This document shows positions 47,022 to 57,169 of a stretch of 64,000 nucleotides of DNA, in pieces (position 1 is the stretch's first letter; each line of letters starts with the position of its first letter). The DNA is from Bacteroidota bacterium (GTDB lineage: Bacteria > Bacteroidota > Bacteroidia > Bacteroidales > Paludibacteraceae), in NCBI GenBank assembly GCA_030706455.1, contig JAUZOL010000001.1, positions 62,001 through 126,000 of the forward strand, written 5' to 3'. Below the pieces are notes generated by a model that saw only the letters and a program-made list of their open reading frames with translations, was not told the origin of the DNA and made no database searches. The position numbers and the translations under genes were made by a program.

Positions 47022-49061
47022 TCACTTTGTTTCGATAAATTCAGGTTCGTAGGGTGCAACTGTAAAGCTGTCGTTATAATCCTTATCAAGCAGGATACTT
47101 CTGGATTTCCCTTTCAACGGAATTTCTTTAGGTTCTCCGCTTACATTCAGGTACAAAAAGTGCGTTTTATCAATCTGACGCGCCATGACACCCGATGGAA
47201 CTTCGGGACCTTTCATTATGTTCAACTGAGCAATCAGTTCATCAAGCAAAGGATTGAGCACGCTGGCATCAGCAGGCAAACCGACATAGATTGCGCGCCC
47301 TTTACCATATTTGTTCGAGGTGATGATCGGATAATCCTTATCCAGGCTGGTAATATTTCCGATTACCTCGGCTCCTTTCGGTTCGATAACGTCAAATCGT
47401 GTCGATTCGGTATCGACCGCTTTCCCTTTGTAAGTAAACTCAAGTTTTTTCCCTTTGTATGATTTGCGGGATATTTCATTATAAGCTTCCGTTTCCTCAA
47501 AATTTGCAATACGGATACCAAACGCATCACTCAAACGGCCGGGACGCGTTTCTGAGAATACTTTTCCGGTTTCGTCGACAAAGGCTGAGTTGCTGGTCAT
47601 GATAACAGTACCTCCGTTCTTTACAAATTCTCGGATTTTATTGGCTGTCACGTCATCCATGACCGTAATACCCGGAACAAAAAGCAATTTATAGTTCAAT
47701 GCGCTTTTACTGATTTCCACAACATTTGCATCCATATTGCGCCAGTAAAACAGATTCCAGCAAGCTTGCAGCTGGCTCTCCTGTTGCTCTAGGAAAGCGC
47801 TACTTGCTATCTGGCTCGGGAAAGAAAATGCAAGGCCGACTTCCGGTTGTTGTTTGTAGGGGAAATATTTTCCTATCTTTTTAAATTCGGCGGCGATTTT
47901 CTTGTATTCTTCGTACTTACGATTAGGAATGCCATCCCAATCCAGCATACCTTCCAGATATTGTTCTTCTCCGCCAACCATACTTTGCCATGTCCAGCCA
48001 CAGACCATCTGGTTGCCGTACATCAAAGTGGCATAAGCCGACTTGCGAATGGAGTTCGGCACCGCGTTGTGCGTGGTAAACTCGCTGCACCAGAAAGGGT
48101 TCTTGCTTTCAAACTGGATTCTTGATATCCCAAATGCAGCATTCATTACGCCCCAGTTTGTGGTCAGGGAGTTTCCGGGATAAAAGCCGCAACCTTCACG
48201 TGTCATTTTGCCCGAATATGCAATTTCTGACCAATCGATATATTTCAAAGGGCTATAGTACCAAGCATTTGTATTTATCAGGACACCCGGTGCGTTGGTG
48301 TTAACTTTGTCCAAAACGGCAAGCAAGAAATTATTCACTTCGCTGGAAACGAAAGTGCGGAAATTGAGGATTTTTTCAGGGGCACCGTTTTTTTGTCCTT
48401 CGGTTGGCAACCCAACTTCTTCGAACTTATTTAACCGGCGCGACCACCGTTGGGTAGCCCATGCTTTATTGAGAACTTCGACCGTACCATATTTTTTGCG
48501 CAACCATTCTGCAAATCGAAGTCGCACCATTTCCGAATACGAAATGGGGCCGTCTCCCGACTCATTATCAACGCCAAAAGCAAGTATAGCCGGATGTTTA
48601 GCATATCTTTTTGTCAGCATGTCAGTATATCGAAGCGCATACTTCTGAAAGTTGGGATCTCCGGCATCGTCCATGTAGCGGTGATTGGGGTACAACTGGT
48701 TGCCGGTCGCACTGACAACGTCGATGGAAGGGAATTTCTTGTGCAACCATATCGGAGCAGGATGCACGGCAATATCCAGAATCACCTTGATTCCGGCTTC
48801 GTTCATCAGGTCCATCACCTTATCGAACCACTCAAAATCAAATTGACCTTCAGACGGTTCGTAGCTATCCCAAGCTAAATGCCCCATGCGCACCACCGTA
48901 AATCCTGCGGCTTTCATTAACCTGATATCGCTCTTTATCTTCTCGGCATTCTTGTCATCGTGAGGATGGTAATTGGTTCCGACATAAAGTCCTTGCGCCT
49001 GCAATACGTAATTAAACGAAAATACAACCGCAATGAGCAGTATAAACTTAGTACTCTTCAT
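47022..49061 (-). CDS. GH42 beta-galactosidase-type enzyme
   Basis: 679 residues with a signal peptide (FILLIAVVFSFNYVLQAQ). Barrel with YVGTNYHPHDDKN at its start, MGHLAWDSYEPSEGQFDFEW, acid/base Glu167 in FGVDNESGDG and nucleophile Glu327 in FWCSEFTT. The middle domain (LLFVPGITVMDD, VKNGGTVIMTSNSA) and a small C-terminal beta domain follow. It is divergent from the GH42 at 20599-22701: the start motif lacks YYPEHWP and the nucleophile segment differs. It may have another galactoside or arabinopyranoside preference. It sits between GH43 and GH29. Confidence 0.87.
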   Translation of the reverse strand: MKSTKFILLIAVVFSFNYVLQAQGLYVGTNYHPHDDKNAEKIKSDIRLMKAAGFTVVRMGHLAWDSYEPSEGQFDFEWFDKVMDLMNEAGIKVILDIAVHPAPIWLHKKFPSIDVVSATGNQLYPNHRYMDDAGDPNFQKYALRYTDMLTKRYAKHPAILAFGVDNESGDGPISYSEMVRLRFAEWLRKKYGTVEVLNKAWATQRWSRRLNKFEEVGLPTEGQKNGAPEKILNFRTFVSSEVNNFLLAVLDKVNTNAPGVLINTNAWYYSPLKYIDWSEIAYSGKMTREGCGFYPGNSLTTNWGVMNAAFGISRIQFESKNPFWCSEFTTHNAVPNSIRKSAYATLMYGNQMVCGWTWQSMVGGEEQYLEGMLDWDGIPNRKYEEYKKIAAEFKKIGKYFPYKQQPEVGLAFSFPSQIASSAFLEQQESQLQACWNLFYWRNMDANVVEISKSALNYKLLFVPGITVMDDVTANKIREFVKNGGTVIMTSNSAFVDETGKVFSETRPGRLSDAFGIRIANFEETEAYNEISRKSYKGKKLEFTYKGKAVDTESTRFDVIEPKGAEVIGNITSLDKDYPIITSNKYGKGRAIYVGLPADASVLNPLLDELIAQLNIMKGPEVPSGVMARQIDKTHFLYLNVSGEPKEIPLKGKSRSILLDKDYNDSFTVAPYEPEFIETK

Positions 49062-49133
49062 GTTAGTATATTTAATTTTAAGGAGTTAACGCCAAAACTG
49101 AGCGTCAGTATTTAATTTCACAATCCCGTTCTT

Positions 49134-50738
49134 TCAATTAAGTCCGTCTTCATAATCAAACCAATCAAAATCGGCAGGATTAGTATTTGTCCGTCCATTT
49201 CCGGAAGCATACATGCCGATATACGCACCGGTGAAACCTCCAATCACCTCGGTAGATATATCTTTTGTCAATGCAGAACCAAGGAGCCTGAAAGACTTTC
49301 CTTCCTCCTGCACCCAGAATTTGTATTGATTTCCCGTAGCAGTTATGCGTAATACAATGTCTCCATCTACAATATTTCGATAATTGACGCCAGCAATTTT
49401 GCCTTTCAGATATTTTCGGAACATTGCAACCCGTACTCCTTTTACCTTAGTAATCAGAAGGTCAAAATGGTTAATATCATCGCCGCGTACCGTCAAACCG
49501 GCTTCTTCATTAGCCGCTACCGGTATAAAACTGATTTTGGTTGAGGCTGTCACATTGAAAGATGTTTGCCTACGCCCCACAAAAGCAGGTGAGTCTCTAT
49601 CGCTCAAACTGACGCCAGATCCTTTAAGTCTGAGGTAGCCGGGTTTTTCGGTTAGTGACCAATCTTTACTATATGGCACTCTGAGAAAATTCCAGGGTAA
49701 CCGCAAAGCACTGCTGTCAAAATTATCGCGGACAGGCTCTTTGTCCCAAACATGCTCGGGAAGATTCGGGCTTTGAAATCGCTCTTTCACTACCCCATCG
49801 ACACCTCCTTTCGGCCAGCCGTCTGCGCTCCAGGTGACAGGTGCCAGAAAAGTCTCCCTCCCTAAGTGATGAAATTTACCACCATTGGGTCGGATTCCCA
49901 GACAAACCAACCACCAACTGCTATCCGCAAGCTGGAACATATCAGCATGTCCTATAGCCTGAATAGGACTTTTAGGTGCTTTCACATTGGAAACAACCGG
50001 ATTATAAGGGCTTGCCTCAAACGGTCCCCAAGGCGTTTTGCTTCTCTGAATCACTTCCCTATGTTCATATCCGGTTCCCCCTTCGGCAGACATCAAATAA
50101 TAATAACCGTTTATTTTGTACATATGCGGTCCTTCGGGTGATGAACCACCCAGCCCGGCGGCAACTTTACGTAGCGGCGTTATAAATTTTCCTGTAGCAG
50201 AATCGATAGTTCCTGTCATAAAGCCGCCCTTATTGTCAGGACTGATCCAGTACATGCTATCGTTGGCAAACATCATCGAAGGATCAACATTCCAGTTGCC
50301 TATCCAGATAGGATCCGACCATGGCCCCGCCGGGTCTTTGGCTGTTACATAAAATACTCCCCGCGAACCTTTTCCACCGTAATTTGTGCATGAGACATAA
50401 AAGGTGCCGTTGTGGTAACGAAGCGCCGGAGCAAAGTTACCTCCTGACGAAGATGCCCCTCCTACCGGACAGTTGCTTGCACGGGACAAAACATACCCGA
50501 TCATTTTCCAATGCACTAAGTCTTTACTATGATAAATTGGTATACCCGGGAAATACTCAAATGTAGAAGTAACCATATAAAAATCGTCATTGACACGACA
50601 AATGCTCGGGTCGGGATTCATCCCCGTAATGATGGGATTTTTATAGGATTTCTGACTAAAAACAAAACCGCTCAACAACAAACCTACGAGAACCAAATAT
50701 ATTGATAATCTTGTTTGTAACCAAACCTTTACCGCCAT
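49134..50738 (-). CDS. GH43 beta-xylosidase/alpha-L-arabinofuranosidase with C-terminal beta-sandwich
   Basis: 534 residues with a signal peptide (LSIYLVLVGLLLSGFVFSQ). Five-blade propeller with catalytic base Asp43 (GMNPDPSICR), pKa modulator Asp152 (NVDPSMMFAND) and acid Glu202 (SPEGPHMYK). From about residue 330 a GH43 C2-type concanavalin-like sandwich (DSSALRLPWNFLRVPYSKDWSL). In xyloglucan loci GH43 enzymes remove arabinofuranose from side chains; beta-xylosidase is the main alternative. The start is three bases after the GH39 stop, so the two are tightly coupled. Confidence 0.92.
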   Translation of the reverse strand: MAVKVWLQTRLSIYLVLVGLLLSGFVFSQKSYKNPIITGMNPDPSICRVNDDFYMVTSTFEYFPGIPIYHSKDLVHWKMIGYVLSRASNCPVGGASSSGGNFAPALRYHNGTFYVSCTNYGGKGSRGVFYVTAKDPAGPWSDPIWIGNWNVDPSMMFANDSMYWISPDNKGGFMTGTIDSATGKFITPLRKVAAGLGGSSPEGPHMYKINGYYYLMSAEGGTGYEHREVIQRSKTPWGPFEASPYNPVVSNVKAPKSPIQAIGHADMFQLADSSWWLVCLGIRPNGGKFHHLGRETFLAPVTWSADGWPKGGVDGVVKERFQSPNLPEHVWDKEPVRDNFDSSALRLPWNFLRVPYSKDWSLTEKPGYLRLKGSGVSLSDRDSPAFVGRRQTSFNVTASTKISFIPVAANEEAGLTVRGDDINHFDLLITKVKGVRVAMFRKYLKGKIAGVNYRNIVDGDIVLRITATGNQYKFWVQEEGKSFRLLGSALTKDISTEVIGGFTGAYIGMYASGNGRTNTNPADFDWFDYEDGLN

Positions 50739-50741
50739 TAC

Positions 50742-52346
50742 TTATAATTTTATCAAATTTAGAAAGACCACATCATTTTCCCTGATATCCAATTCTTTTA
50801 CAAAAGGCTTGCCGGATTGTATATTTACCATCTCCCTGATAAATGGCGATCCGTCGTTCTGTTTTTTGATTTGTTCCACCTGAATCTTATTCAGTTGTGA
50901 TGGCTTTCCTAAATCGAGATAAGAAGAAAAGGCATCATTGCACCGATATCCGATTTTATAAACTTCGAGTGCATAATGTCCTTGCGGAATTTTTGAGAAA
51001 CTTATATTCAGCTTCCCCTTTGGTTTTGAAGGCAAATCCTGTATGTAATATTTTTGATTGTGTACTGAATCGCCGGGATGTGTATTCGTGAAGTCCCAAC
51101 AAAGCAATTGAACATCGCCGTTGTCATTTTTGGTTGCCCACGAACGTTTGTCGGAATTCGCCAGCTCCGTTTTTCCAAGTTTATTCATAAACTGGTAAGC
51201 GTAAAAGGCCGGTTTGGGAATTCCCTGAATGTTCAGCAGTCCGAATCCGCCATGGAAAGGCGTGAAGCGGGGACCTGATTCTTCAAAAATATCGGTAAAC
51301 ACCCAATATGACATAGAGTTGGCCGCATTTCCAACCTGCTTGATCTTCTCCAAAATATAAGCAGCTTCGTGATAGCTATCATGCAGCGGATCCGCAGGAG
51401 TGTATGAAGAACTCCATTCGGTATAATGCAATTCCAAGTTGGGTTTGGAAGAAGCGGCAATCTCTTTGCGAGACTGAAGCACATCACCACTGACACTCAT
51501 CGAATCTTTACTCAACACAGTACCCCCAACACCATATTCATCAAGAAATCCCTGTTTTACGCCATACGAATGAGTACTGACAAAGTCGATTGGAACGCTG
51601 TTTTGGGTGCAATATTCAATCATTTCGCTTTCCCATGCTGCACCCGCAGTTCCCGGCCCGCCGACTTTATACCCCGGATTTACACTCTTGATTGCTTTTG
51701 CTGTGTATTGGTACAATTTGAAGTAATCGGCTTGTGTACCGGACCAAAATCCGGGCGAAAGGTTGGGCTCATTCCAAACCTCAAAATACCACGATTTTAC
51801 TTCATCCGAACCATAACGATCCGTGAAGTGTTGCGTCAGATTACGGATAAAATCTCCCCATTTATTATAATCTTTGGGCGGAGTAACATTCCCTTTCCAC
51901 CAAAAGATAGTTTGATTGCCACTGGCCAGCGCATTCGGCATAAAACCTAACTCAACAAAAGGCTTAATCCCGATACTTAACAAGAAATCATACAGCGCAT
52001 CCACATACATGTAGTTATAAATGGGATTCCCTTTACTATCTTCGGTATATACGGCCATATCATCCGTCAGCAAGCCGTGCATACGAATGTATTTGAACCC
52101 ACACTCTTTTTTAACGTAAGTCAACTGTTGTTGCCAGTCGGCACGCAAACCCTCATTGGCGCGTCCAGCCCCAACACATTCTTTGAACATGGTATTCATC
52201 GCCCCTGTGGTTTGATTGAAATCGATGCTTATCACTCTCTGCTGAATTTCTTGCTTTTTATTTTTTCGATTCATTCCCGTAACCGGAAGAATCACCAAAC
52301 ATACAAATGCAGCTATAATAACACGTCTTGCTCTCATTAAAATCAA
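50742..52346 (-). CDS. GH39 beta-xylosidase-type enzyme
   Basis: 534 residues; signal anchor or peptide RVIIAAFVCLVILPVTG. TIM barrel with acid/base Glu193 in FEVWNEPN and nucleophile Glu310 in LHYTEWSSSY; C-terminal small beta domain. The family holds beta-xylosidases and alpha-iduronidases; the short length and context favour a beta-xylosidase or related pentosidase. Beta-xylose occurs as an extra decoration in some xyloglucans and in xylan. It lies 35 bp after BACON-GH5, immediately before GH43. Confidence 0.88.
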   Translation of the reverse strand: MILMRARRVIIAAFVCLVILPVTGMNRKNKKQEIQQRVISIDFNQTTGAMNTMFKECVGAGRANEGLRADWQQQLTYVKKECGFKYIRMHGLLTDDMAVYTEDSKGNPIYNYMYVDALYDFLLSIGIKPFVELGFMPNALASGNQTIFWWKGNVTPPKDYNKWGDFIRNLTQHFTDRYGSDEVKSWYFEVWNEPNLSPGFWSGTQADYFKLYQYTAKAIKSVNPGYKVGGPGTAGAAWESEMIEYCTQNSVPIDFVSTHSYGVKQGFLDEYGVGGTVLSKDSMSVSGDVLQSRKEIAASSKPNLELHYTEWSSSYTPADPLHDSYHEAAYILEKIKQVGNAANSMSYWVFTDIFEESGPRFTPFHGGFGLLNIQGIPKPAFYAYQFMNKLGKTELANSDKRSWATKNDNGDVQLLCWDFTNTHPGDSVHNQKYYIQDLPSKPKGKLNISFSKIPQGHYALEVYKIGYRCNDAFSSYLDLGKPSQLNKIQVEQIKKQNDGSPFIREMVNIQSGKPFVKELDIRENDVVFLNLIKL

Positions 52347-52381
52347 TCTTGTTGGTTTTTAGCTAGATAGAATTCTTCTTT

Positions 52382-53830
52382 TCATTTTCCTCCTGCAACA
52401 ATTGCATCAATTGTGCGTTGATCTTTTATTGTATTGGCTACCCGATCAAGAACTCCTCCGGTTTCCCAATAAAATGGAGCAGCGCCAATTGCTTTACATT
52501 GTTTTGTATTAAACTTTACCCAATCATCCACCGATTGGTTGTGTTTATCCATCTCTTTTGGTACAAATTTGTTATTTGTCGCAGACCATCTTTGCGCACT
52601 GTATTCTCCCATAATACAAGGGATTCCTTTATCAATGTATTGCGCTTTCATCCTAGTATAATCTTTCAATAAATCCGTTTCTTCTCCATAGGAACAGTTC
52701 CTGTCCGGTTCAATTGTTGAATGATTCACCACACTCCAATAAAACCGTACATTATCCCATCCACCGTTAATTTTATCATCCGACAATATGGTAAAACTAC
52801 TTGGCGTATAATTATGAAACTCAAATACTAAGCGATTGGGGGTTGGGTCTGTTGGGAAATTGACGCCTGGTTGGATATAATTATCCGGTCCCTGAATGGC
52901 TATCGTCCTGTAAGTATTGTGCCCACCGGTTGAACGCACAGCGTCGATACATGCCTGATGATAAGAGACCAGAATTTTGGCAGCTGCATCATCCTTAACG
53001 TTAAACGGTTCGTTAGCGCTGGCAAACATCAGATGTTCATCGAAATCGCGCATGGCAGTAGCTATTTGCTCCCAATAGGCTTTTTGACGAGCCTGAACCG
53101 AATCTTTCTTTGCAGCAGATATATTACCGTCACCCTCTAACCATCCGCCATCCCAGTGAATATTGAGCAACACATACATATCGTTGCTTACACACCATTG
53201 CACAACTTTCTTCACAGAATCCATCCACACCTGAGGTATTTTTGCCGTGGAATTTTTGCCACCCTGCAAATACCACCCGCAAGGAAGGCGTACCGCATTA
53301 AAGCCTGTCCGTTTTAGAAGCTGAATATATGCCAGTGTCGGATAAGGTTCATGCCATTGATTCAATTCCAGCGTATTGCCTATATTTATCCCTAAATTAA
53401 TTTTCGCGATTAGCTGAGCTGCCGTGCTGCTCATGCCGGTTGCATCCGGGGCTTTGGGCGACGTGTTGTAAGACGGGAATATCTGACAAGCCTGAGACAC
53501 AGACACACGTCGGGCTTGCCCGTTTTCCGAATCAACAGACAGAATCGCAGAACGAATTGCACCTGTGTCATTAAGTTTTGTGGTCAAGTGGATAGAATCG
53601 CTACCGTTACTGCCAGAGGATTTATCCAGTTGAAGCCATGTCGCAGAATTAGTAACTTTCCAATCATCATTACAGGTGACTCCCACAGCCAACGTTCCCC
53701 CTGTAGCCGGAAAGGAGACCGAAGACGGAGAAACCGACAACTGAGGATCTAATTCTGCCGTCTTTGAACAAGAAACAACTGGCATAACCAGCAACAACAA
53801 TGCGAAAACTAGAATGTGGTTTAATCTCAT
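52382..53830 (-). CDS. BACON-GH5 endo-glucanase (probable xyloglucanase), lipoprotein
   Basis: 482 residues. Lipobox VVSC (Cys21). Residues about 28-116 form a BACON domain (LSVSPSSVSFPATGG, CNDDWKVTNSATWL, SENGQARRVSVSQ). The GH5 barrel follows with INIGNTLELNQWHE, VRLPCGWY, acid/base Glu274 in SANEPF and nucleophile Glu409 in IMGEYSA. This arrangement, a surface lipoprotein with BACON then GH5, is that of the characterised B. ovatus xyloglucan endo-hydrolase; here too it lies just after SusC, SusD and the IPT glycan-binding protein. It would cut the polymer at the cell surface. A mixed-linkage glucanase is the main alternative. Confidence 0.92.
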   Translation of the reverse strand: MRLNHILVFALLLLVMPVVSCSKTAELDPQLSVSPSSVSFPATGGTLAVGVTCNDDWKVTNSATWLQLDKSSGSNGSDSIHLTTKLNDTGAIRSAILSVDSENGQARRVSVSQACQIFPSYNTSPKAPDATGMSSTAAQLIAKINLGINIGNTLELNQWHEPYPTLAYIQLLKRTGFNAVRLPCGWYLQGGKNSTAKIPQVWMDSVKKVVQWCVSNDMYVLLNIHWDGGWLEGDGNISAAKKDSVQARQKAYWEQIATAMRDFDEHLMFASANEPFNVKDDAAAKILVSYHQACIDAVRSTGGHNTYRTIAIQGPDNYIQPGVNFPTDPTPNRLVFEFHNYTPSSFTILSDDKINGGWDNVRFYWSVVNHSTIEPDRNCSYGEETDLLKDYTRMKAQYIDKGIPCIMGEYSAQRWSATNNKFVPKEMDKHNQSVDDWVKFNTKQCKAIGAAPFYWETGGVLDRVANTIKDQRTIDAIVAGGK

Positions 53831-53865
53831 TTGTATATCTTTATTTAATAGTTATGTGTTAGTTT

Positions 53866-53977
53866 AGGGGCGTTAACCCGGTCATTTTGGAAAAGTATGG
53901 CTCGCAATTAGCAGGATTGGCTTTAGACCATATGTCTTACTGCGATTTCCGACCCAAAACTCAGGAGTAACGCCCCT
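53866..53977. other. structured intergenic element between glycan-binding protein and GH5 genes
   Basis: AGGGGCGTTA (53866-53875) and TAACGCCCCT (53968-53977) are perfect 10-bp inverted repeats enclosing about 90 nt. Inside, nested minus-strand pairs GGTC/GACC, GGAAA/TTTCC and TCGCA/TGCGA occur in the right order to continue the stem. No open frame. It may be an RNA structure that tunes GH5 expression or a small non-coding repeat. Confidence 0.55.
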
Positions 53978-54011
53978 TTCTGTGAGTTAGTTGTAAAACC
54001 CAACAAGATTT

Positions 54012-55529
54012 TTACTTGATTTTTACAACTCTGAAATTATCAAATCCACCATAAAATCCTGTAGTAGTAGTTGATGTGCCGTAATTATTGATAAACACAC
54101 TACATCCGGTCTTTCCTGTAGGTCCCAACAAGTTTGCCAGTGTTGTTACGGATGCACCCTTACCTTCGCCCAACGTAGCGTCTTTTGCCCGGAACATTGA
54201 AAGCGGAATGGTTACCGTTGTCCATCCCTTGGTTGTATATGCGGCCGTGGCGGTCGCTGAAATCTGCCAGGGTTCGTACCGGGCGGTGTATGAACCCGTA
54301 AATCCTGATTGAATACACACTGCACCTCCGTTCCATGCTTTTGGAATGTTTATTTCAAATTTCAGAGCCCAATTATCAACCGGGTCATTCATATTGGCAG
54401 CAGGTATCCACTGAGCACCACCTATGGGGATGCTGTTGCCTTTAGCTCCGGCGGCCAGAGTTCCTTCGTTGATTGACATGAACATTCCCGGATTGGTTGC
54501 CATATCAGCACAAAGGGTTAACCATCCTCCGGTTCGGCCGGCATCGCTTACCGAGAGATTGGCACCTCCCCACCAGCCCCAGCCGAATGCATCACCCCAT
54601 TCCATATTAGCTAACACGCCTGTTGTGGCGCTTCCAACAGACTGTACATTATACTGATTATATACATCATATACTGTTGTAGCTGTTCCAAATACGGTTG
54701 TTACTGATGCCGGTCCGGAGTGTACAGACGAGGGTAAAACAAACCCAATAGAGTTTCCTTTGGCGGATAACTTATAAGAAGTAATTGCCGCTCCCCCGAA
54801 CGTGAATAACTGGATACCTTTAAGGTAAGTCCCATAAACAAAAACCGAATCACCAGGATTGGCATTTTCGTTGGAAACACCTGTAATGGTAGGAAGGGCA
54901 ACAATATCAAAACTAGCTGAACCACTTTTTGTTGTCAGCAACACCTTCCCTGATGTAGGAACCGGAGACGGCATCACAAAACCGAGAGATGTTCCATCAA
55001 GGTTTGATTTATACGAGCTGATTTTTGCGCCTCCATAATTCAGACTCTCAACCAGGACAAGGTCTGTACCATAAAGAAAAACCGAATCGCCCGGGTTGGC
55101 AAATACATCTGAGATTGCGGTAATAGTTGGTGCCGCAGGTCCCAGCTTAAAAGAAAACGATGCAGTACCCGTTGTGGTTTTATATTCTATGGTATACAGT
55201 TTATTCATATCTATTGTTGAGAACAAAATAGCTGGTATCTGAACAACAGCATGATCTGACGAAAACAAAGCGTTATTGAAAGCTGCTGGCACCCCATCAA
55301 AAGATATTTGAAGGGCATCTTGAAGGTATTTTCCTTCAATAACCACCCACTGCCCTTTCGCCACTGCGCTATTGATAATAGTATCGTTAGGAGAGGCTAC
55401 ATAATTTCTCACAGCAGTAATTACCGGCGAACCTATAGTATCATTTTTACAAGATGTCAGCAGAGCGCAAAATGCAGTCATGCAGCACACAAGTAAAAAA
55501 TACATTTGTCTATGTGATATTTTTTTCAT
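54012..55529 (-). CDS. surface glycan-binding lipoprotein with three IPT/TIG domains (SGBP-B type)
   Basis: 505 residues. Lipobox ALLTSC (Cys27). Three IPT/TIG Ig-like domains at about 36-128, 135-210 and 214-288; the second and third share NPGDSVF.YGT and look like an internal duplication. The C-terminal 215 residues are a separate beta domain rich in Trp and Gly (GDAFGWGWWGGANLSVSD, FGGFDNF-type end). This is the layout of the B. ovatus xyloglucan-binding SGBP-B, in which the IPT stack presents a C-terminal binding domain to the polymer. It follows SusD by 21 bp, the same order as in that locus. Confidence 0.88.
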   Translation of the reverse strand: MKKISHRQMYFLLVCCMTAFCALLTSCKNDTIGSPVITAVRNYVASPNDTIINSAVAKGQWVVIEGKYLQDALQISFDGVPAAFNNALFSSDHAVVQIPAILFSTIDMNKLYTIEYKTTTGTASFSFKLGPAAPTITAISDVFANPGDSVFLYGTDLVLVESLNYGGAKISSYKSNLDGTSLGFVMPSPVPTSGKVLLTTKSGSASFDIVALPTITGVSNENANPGDSVFVYGTYLKGIQLFTFGGAAITSYKLSAKGNSIGFVLPSSVHSGPASVTTVFGTATTVYDVYNQYNVQSVGSATTGVLANMEWGDAFGWGWWGGANLSVSDAGRTGGWLTLCADMATNPGMFMSINEGTLAAGAKGNSIPIGGAQWIPAANMNDPVDNWALKFEINIPKAWNGGAVCIQSGFTGSYTARYEPWQISATATAAYTTKGWTTVTIPLSMFRAKDATLGEGKGASVTTLANLLGPTGKTGCSVFINNYGTSTTTTGFYGGFDNFRVVKIK

Positions 55530-55550
55530 GTGATCGAATTTTTAGAGTAA

Positions 55551-57140
55551 TCAATAATAAGGCACTGGTGCATCTGCCAGTTTTGGATCTGAAGTCAACT
55601 CTGATGCCGGTATCGGCAAGGTAAACGAACCGATAGTTGGCGTAACAATCGGCTGAGGACCACCAGCTTCACCAGCCGGAGTTGTGGTGGCCACCCCCTT
55701 GTCGTATTTAAATGTAACACGCTGCTGATTAGAAAGAACAGACAACGCTTTTGTCGGGTTGTAATACGAGAGCCGTACTAAATCGATCCAATATTGACCT
55801 TCAAATGCCAGCTCAATTCGTCTTTCCCGATAAATAACATCTAAATCTAATGTGGATACCGGATCAACCCCTGCTCTTGTGCGGACTTTATTAAAATAAG
55901 ACAGAGCATCGGCATCGGTAGTGGAAGCATTATTTCCCAAAACAGCCTCGGCATAGATGAGGTAAACATCTGCCAGTCGAAGAATTGCATTGTGCTCAAC
56001 AGATGACCAGATATCCATGGTTGGTGCATTGTTATCTTTCTCATTGCCGATGATATGTTTCTTCATTGTTTGCCCCGTAGACTTATAACCGCCACCGGCG
56101 GCATTCAGCTCGGGATAATAATCTCCGTTGAGCATAAAACTTGCTTTTCGTCTTACCGTATCTTTTGGAGAGTAAAGCAAATACAAATCATACGTAGGAG
56201 CCAATGGCGTCCACGCTCCGTTCTTTTGCGGATTAATATCATTGCTAGGTGAGTAAGTTAGCCAATGGTTACCGTTGTTATAGCCCACGCCTGCTGCCCA
56301 CTGAAGGGCAAATAATGATTCCTGGTTGTCGTTATACTGTGCTCTGAAAAGGTTATAATAATCCGGCAATAAAGACAAACCGCTGTTTTTACAAACATTG
56401 CCGGCATATTTTTTTGCATTATCCAAATATGCCTGATTACGGATACCGCCTGTTTGGTTCAAACCTGCCGCTGTTAAATATACCTTGGCCAGCATTCCTT
56501 GTGCAGACCATGTAGTAACTCTACCCGAAGTATCAGTTGTAGGAAGATTCTGGGCTGCATAAGTCAGGTCGGCAATAATAAATTTATACACATCGGCAAT
56601 AATGTTCCGGTTCAGTAACGGATTCTGTATCAATTTACGGTTATCCTCAATAATGGGCACTGCACCCCACATTACTGCCAAATGATAATAAGCTACTGCC
56701 CGAATAAATTTTGCCTCTGCAATAGCTGCATTTTTGTCAGTTGCCGATATAGAAGACGAGGCTTGCTCCTGTATAGCATTGATTACCGTATTGCACTGAG
56801 CCACCACATTGTACAAACCTGTCCACCCACTGGCAACAACACTATTCTGAGCTGTAATCGTACGGGTATACAACTGGACAAAATCACCAAACCATGCGAA
56901 ATAAGCGTTGCCACTCAAAATATCACCAAGGGGCAACAAAGCACTATTGTGCCACTGCATCCATGGAGCTCCCCCATAAAGGCTTGCTGTTGCAAGTCGC
57001 AAATCCGAAGTCGTTTGATAAAAATTATTAGAGCTGATTTGCGATTGAGACGGGCGATCCAAAAAACTTTCAGTGCATCCTCCGGCTATAACTGCAAAAA
57101 ACAGCAATAAAGAAATGATTGATTTATTTATTGATTTCAT
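55551..57140 (-). CDS. SusD/RagB family glycan-binding lipoprotein (main PUL)
   Basis: 529 residues. Lipobox VIAGGC (Cys22) followed by TESFLDRPSQSQIS. TPR-like helices with AEAKFIRAVAYYHLAVMWG at about 140; C-terminal IYRERRIELAFEGQYWIDLVR is the family signature. It ends without the GQNWQNPGW tail found in the other two SusD proteins here, so it belongs to a different subgroup. It pairs with the SusC 29 bp upstream and probably binds the polymer as SGBP-A. Confidence 0.95.
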   Translation of the reverse strand: MKSINKSIISLLLFFAVIAGGCTESFLDRPSQSQISSNNFYQTTSDLRLATASLYGGAPWMQWHNSALLPLGDILSGNAYFAWFGDFVQLYTRTITAQNSVVASGWTGLYNVVAQCNTVINAIQEQASSSISATDKNAAIAEAKFIRAVAYYHLAVMWGAVPIIEDNRKLIQNPLLNRNIIADVYKFIIADLTYAAQNLPTTDTSGRVTTWSAQGMLAKVYLTAAGLNQTGGIRNQAYLDNAKKYAGNVCKNSGLSLLPDYYNLFRAQYNDNQESLFALQWAAGVGYNNGNHWLTYSPSNDINPQKNGAWTPLAPTYDLYLLYSPKDTVRRKASFMLNGDYYPELNAAGGGYKSTGQTMKKHIIGNEKDNNAPTMDIWSSVEHNAILRLADVYLIYAEAVLGNNASTTDADALSYFNKVRTRAGVDPVSTLDLDVIYRERRIELAFEGQYWIDLVRLSYYNPTKALSVLSNQQRVTFKYDKGVATTTPAGEAGGPQPIVTPTIGSFTLPIPASELTSDPKLADAPVPYY

Positions 57141-57169
57141 ATGATAATAATTTTCTTATTTCACAATAC

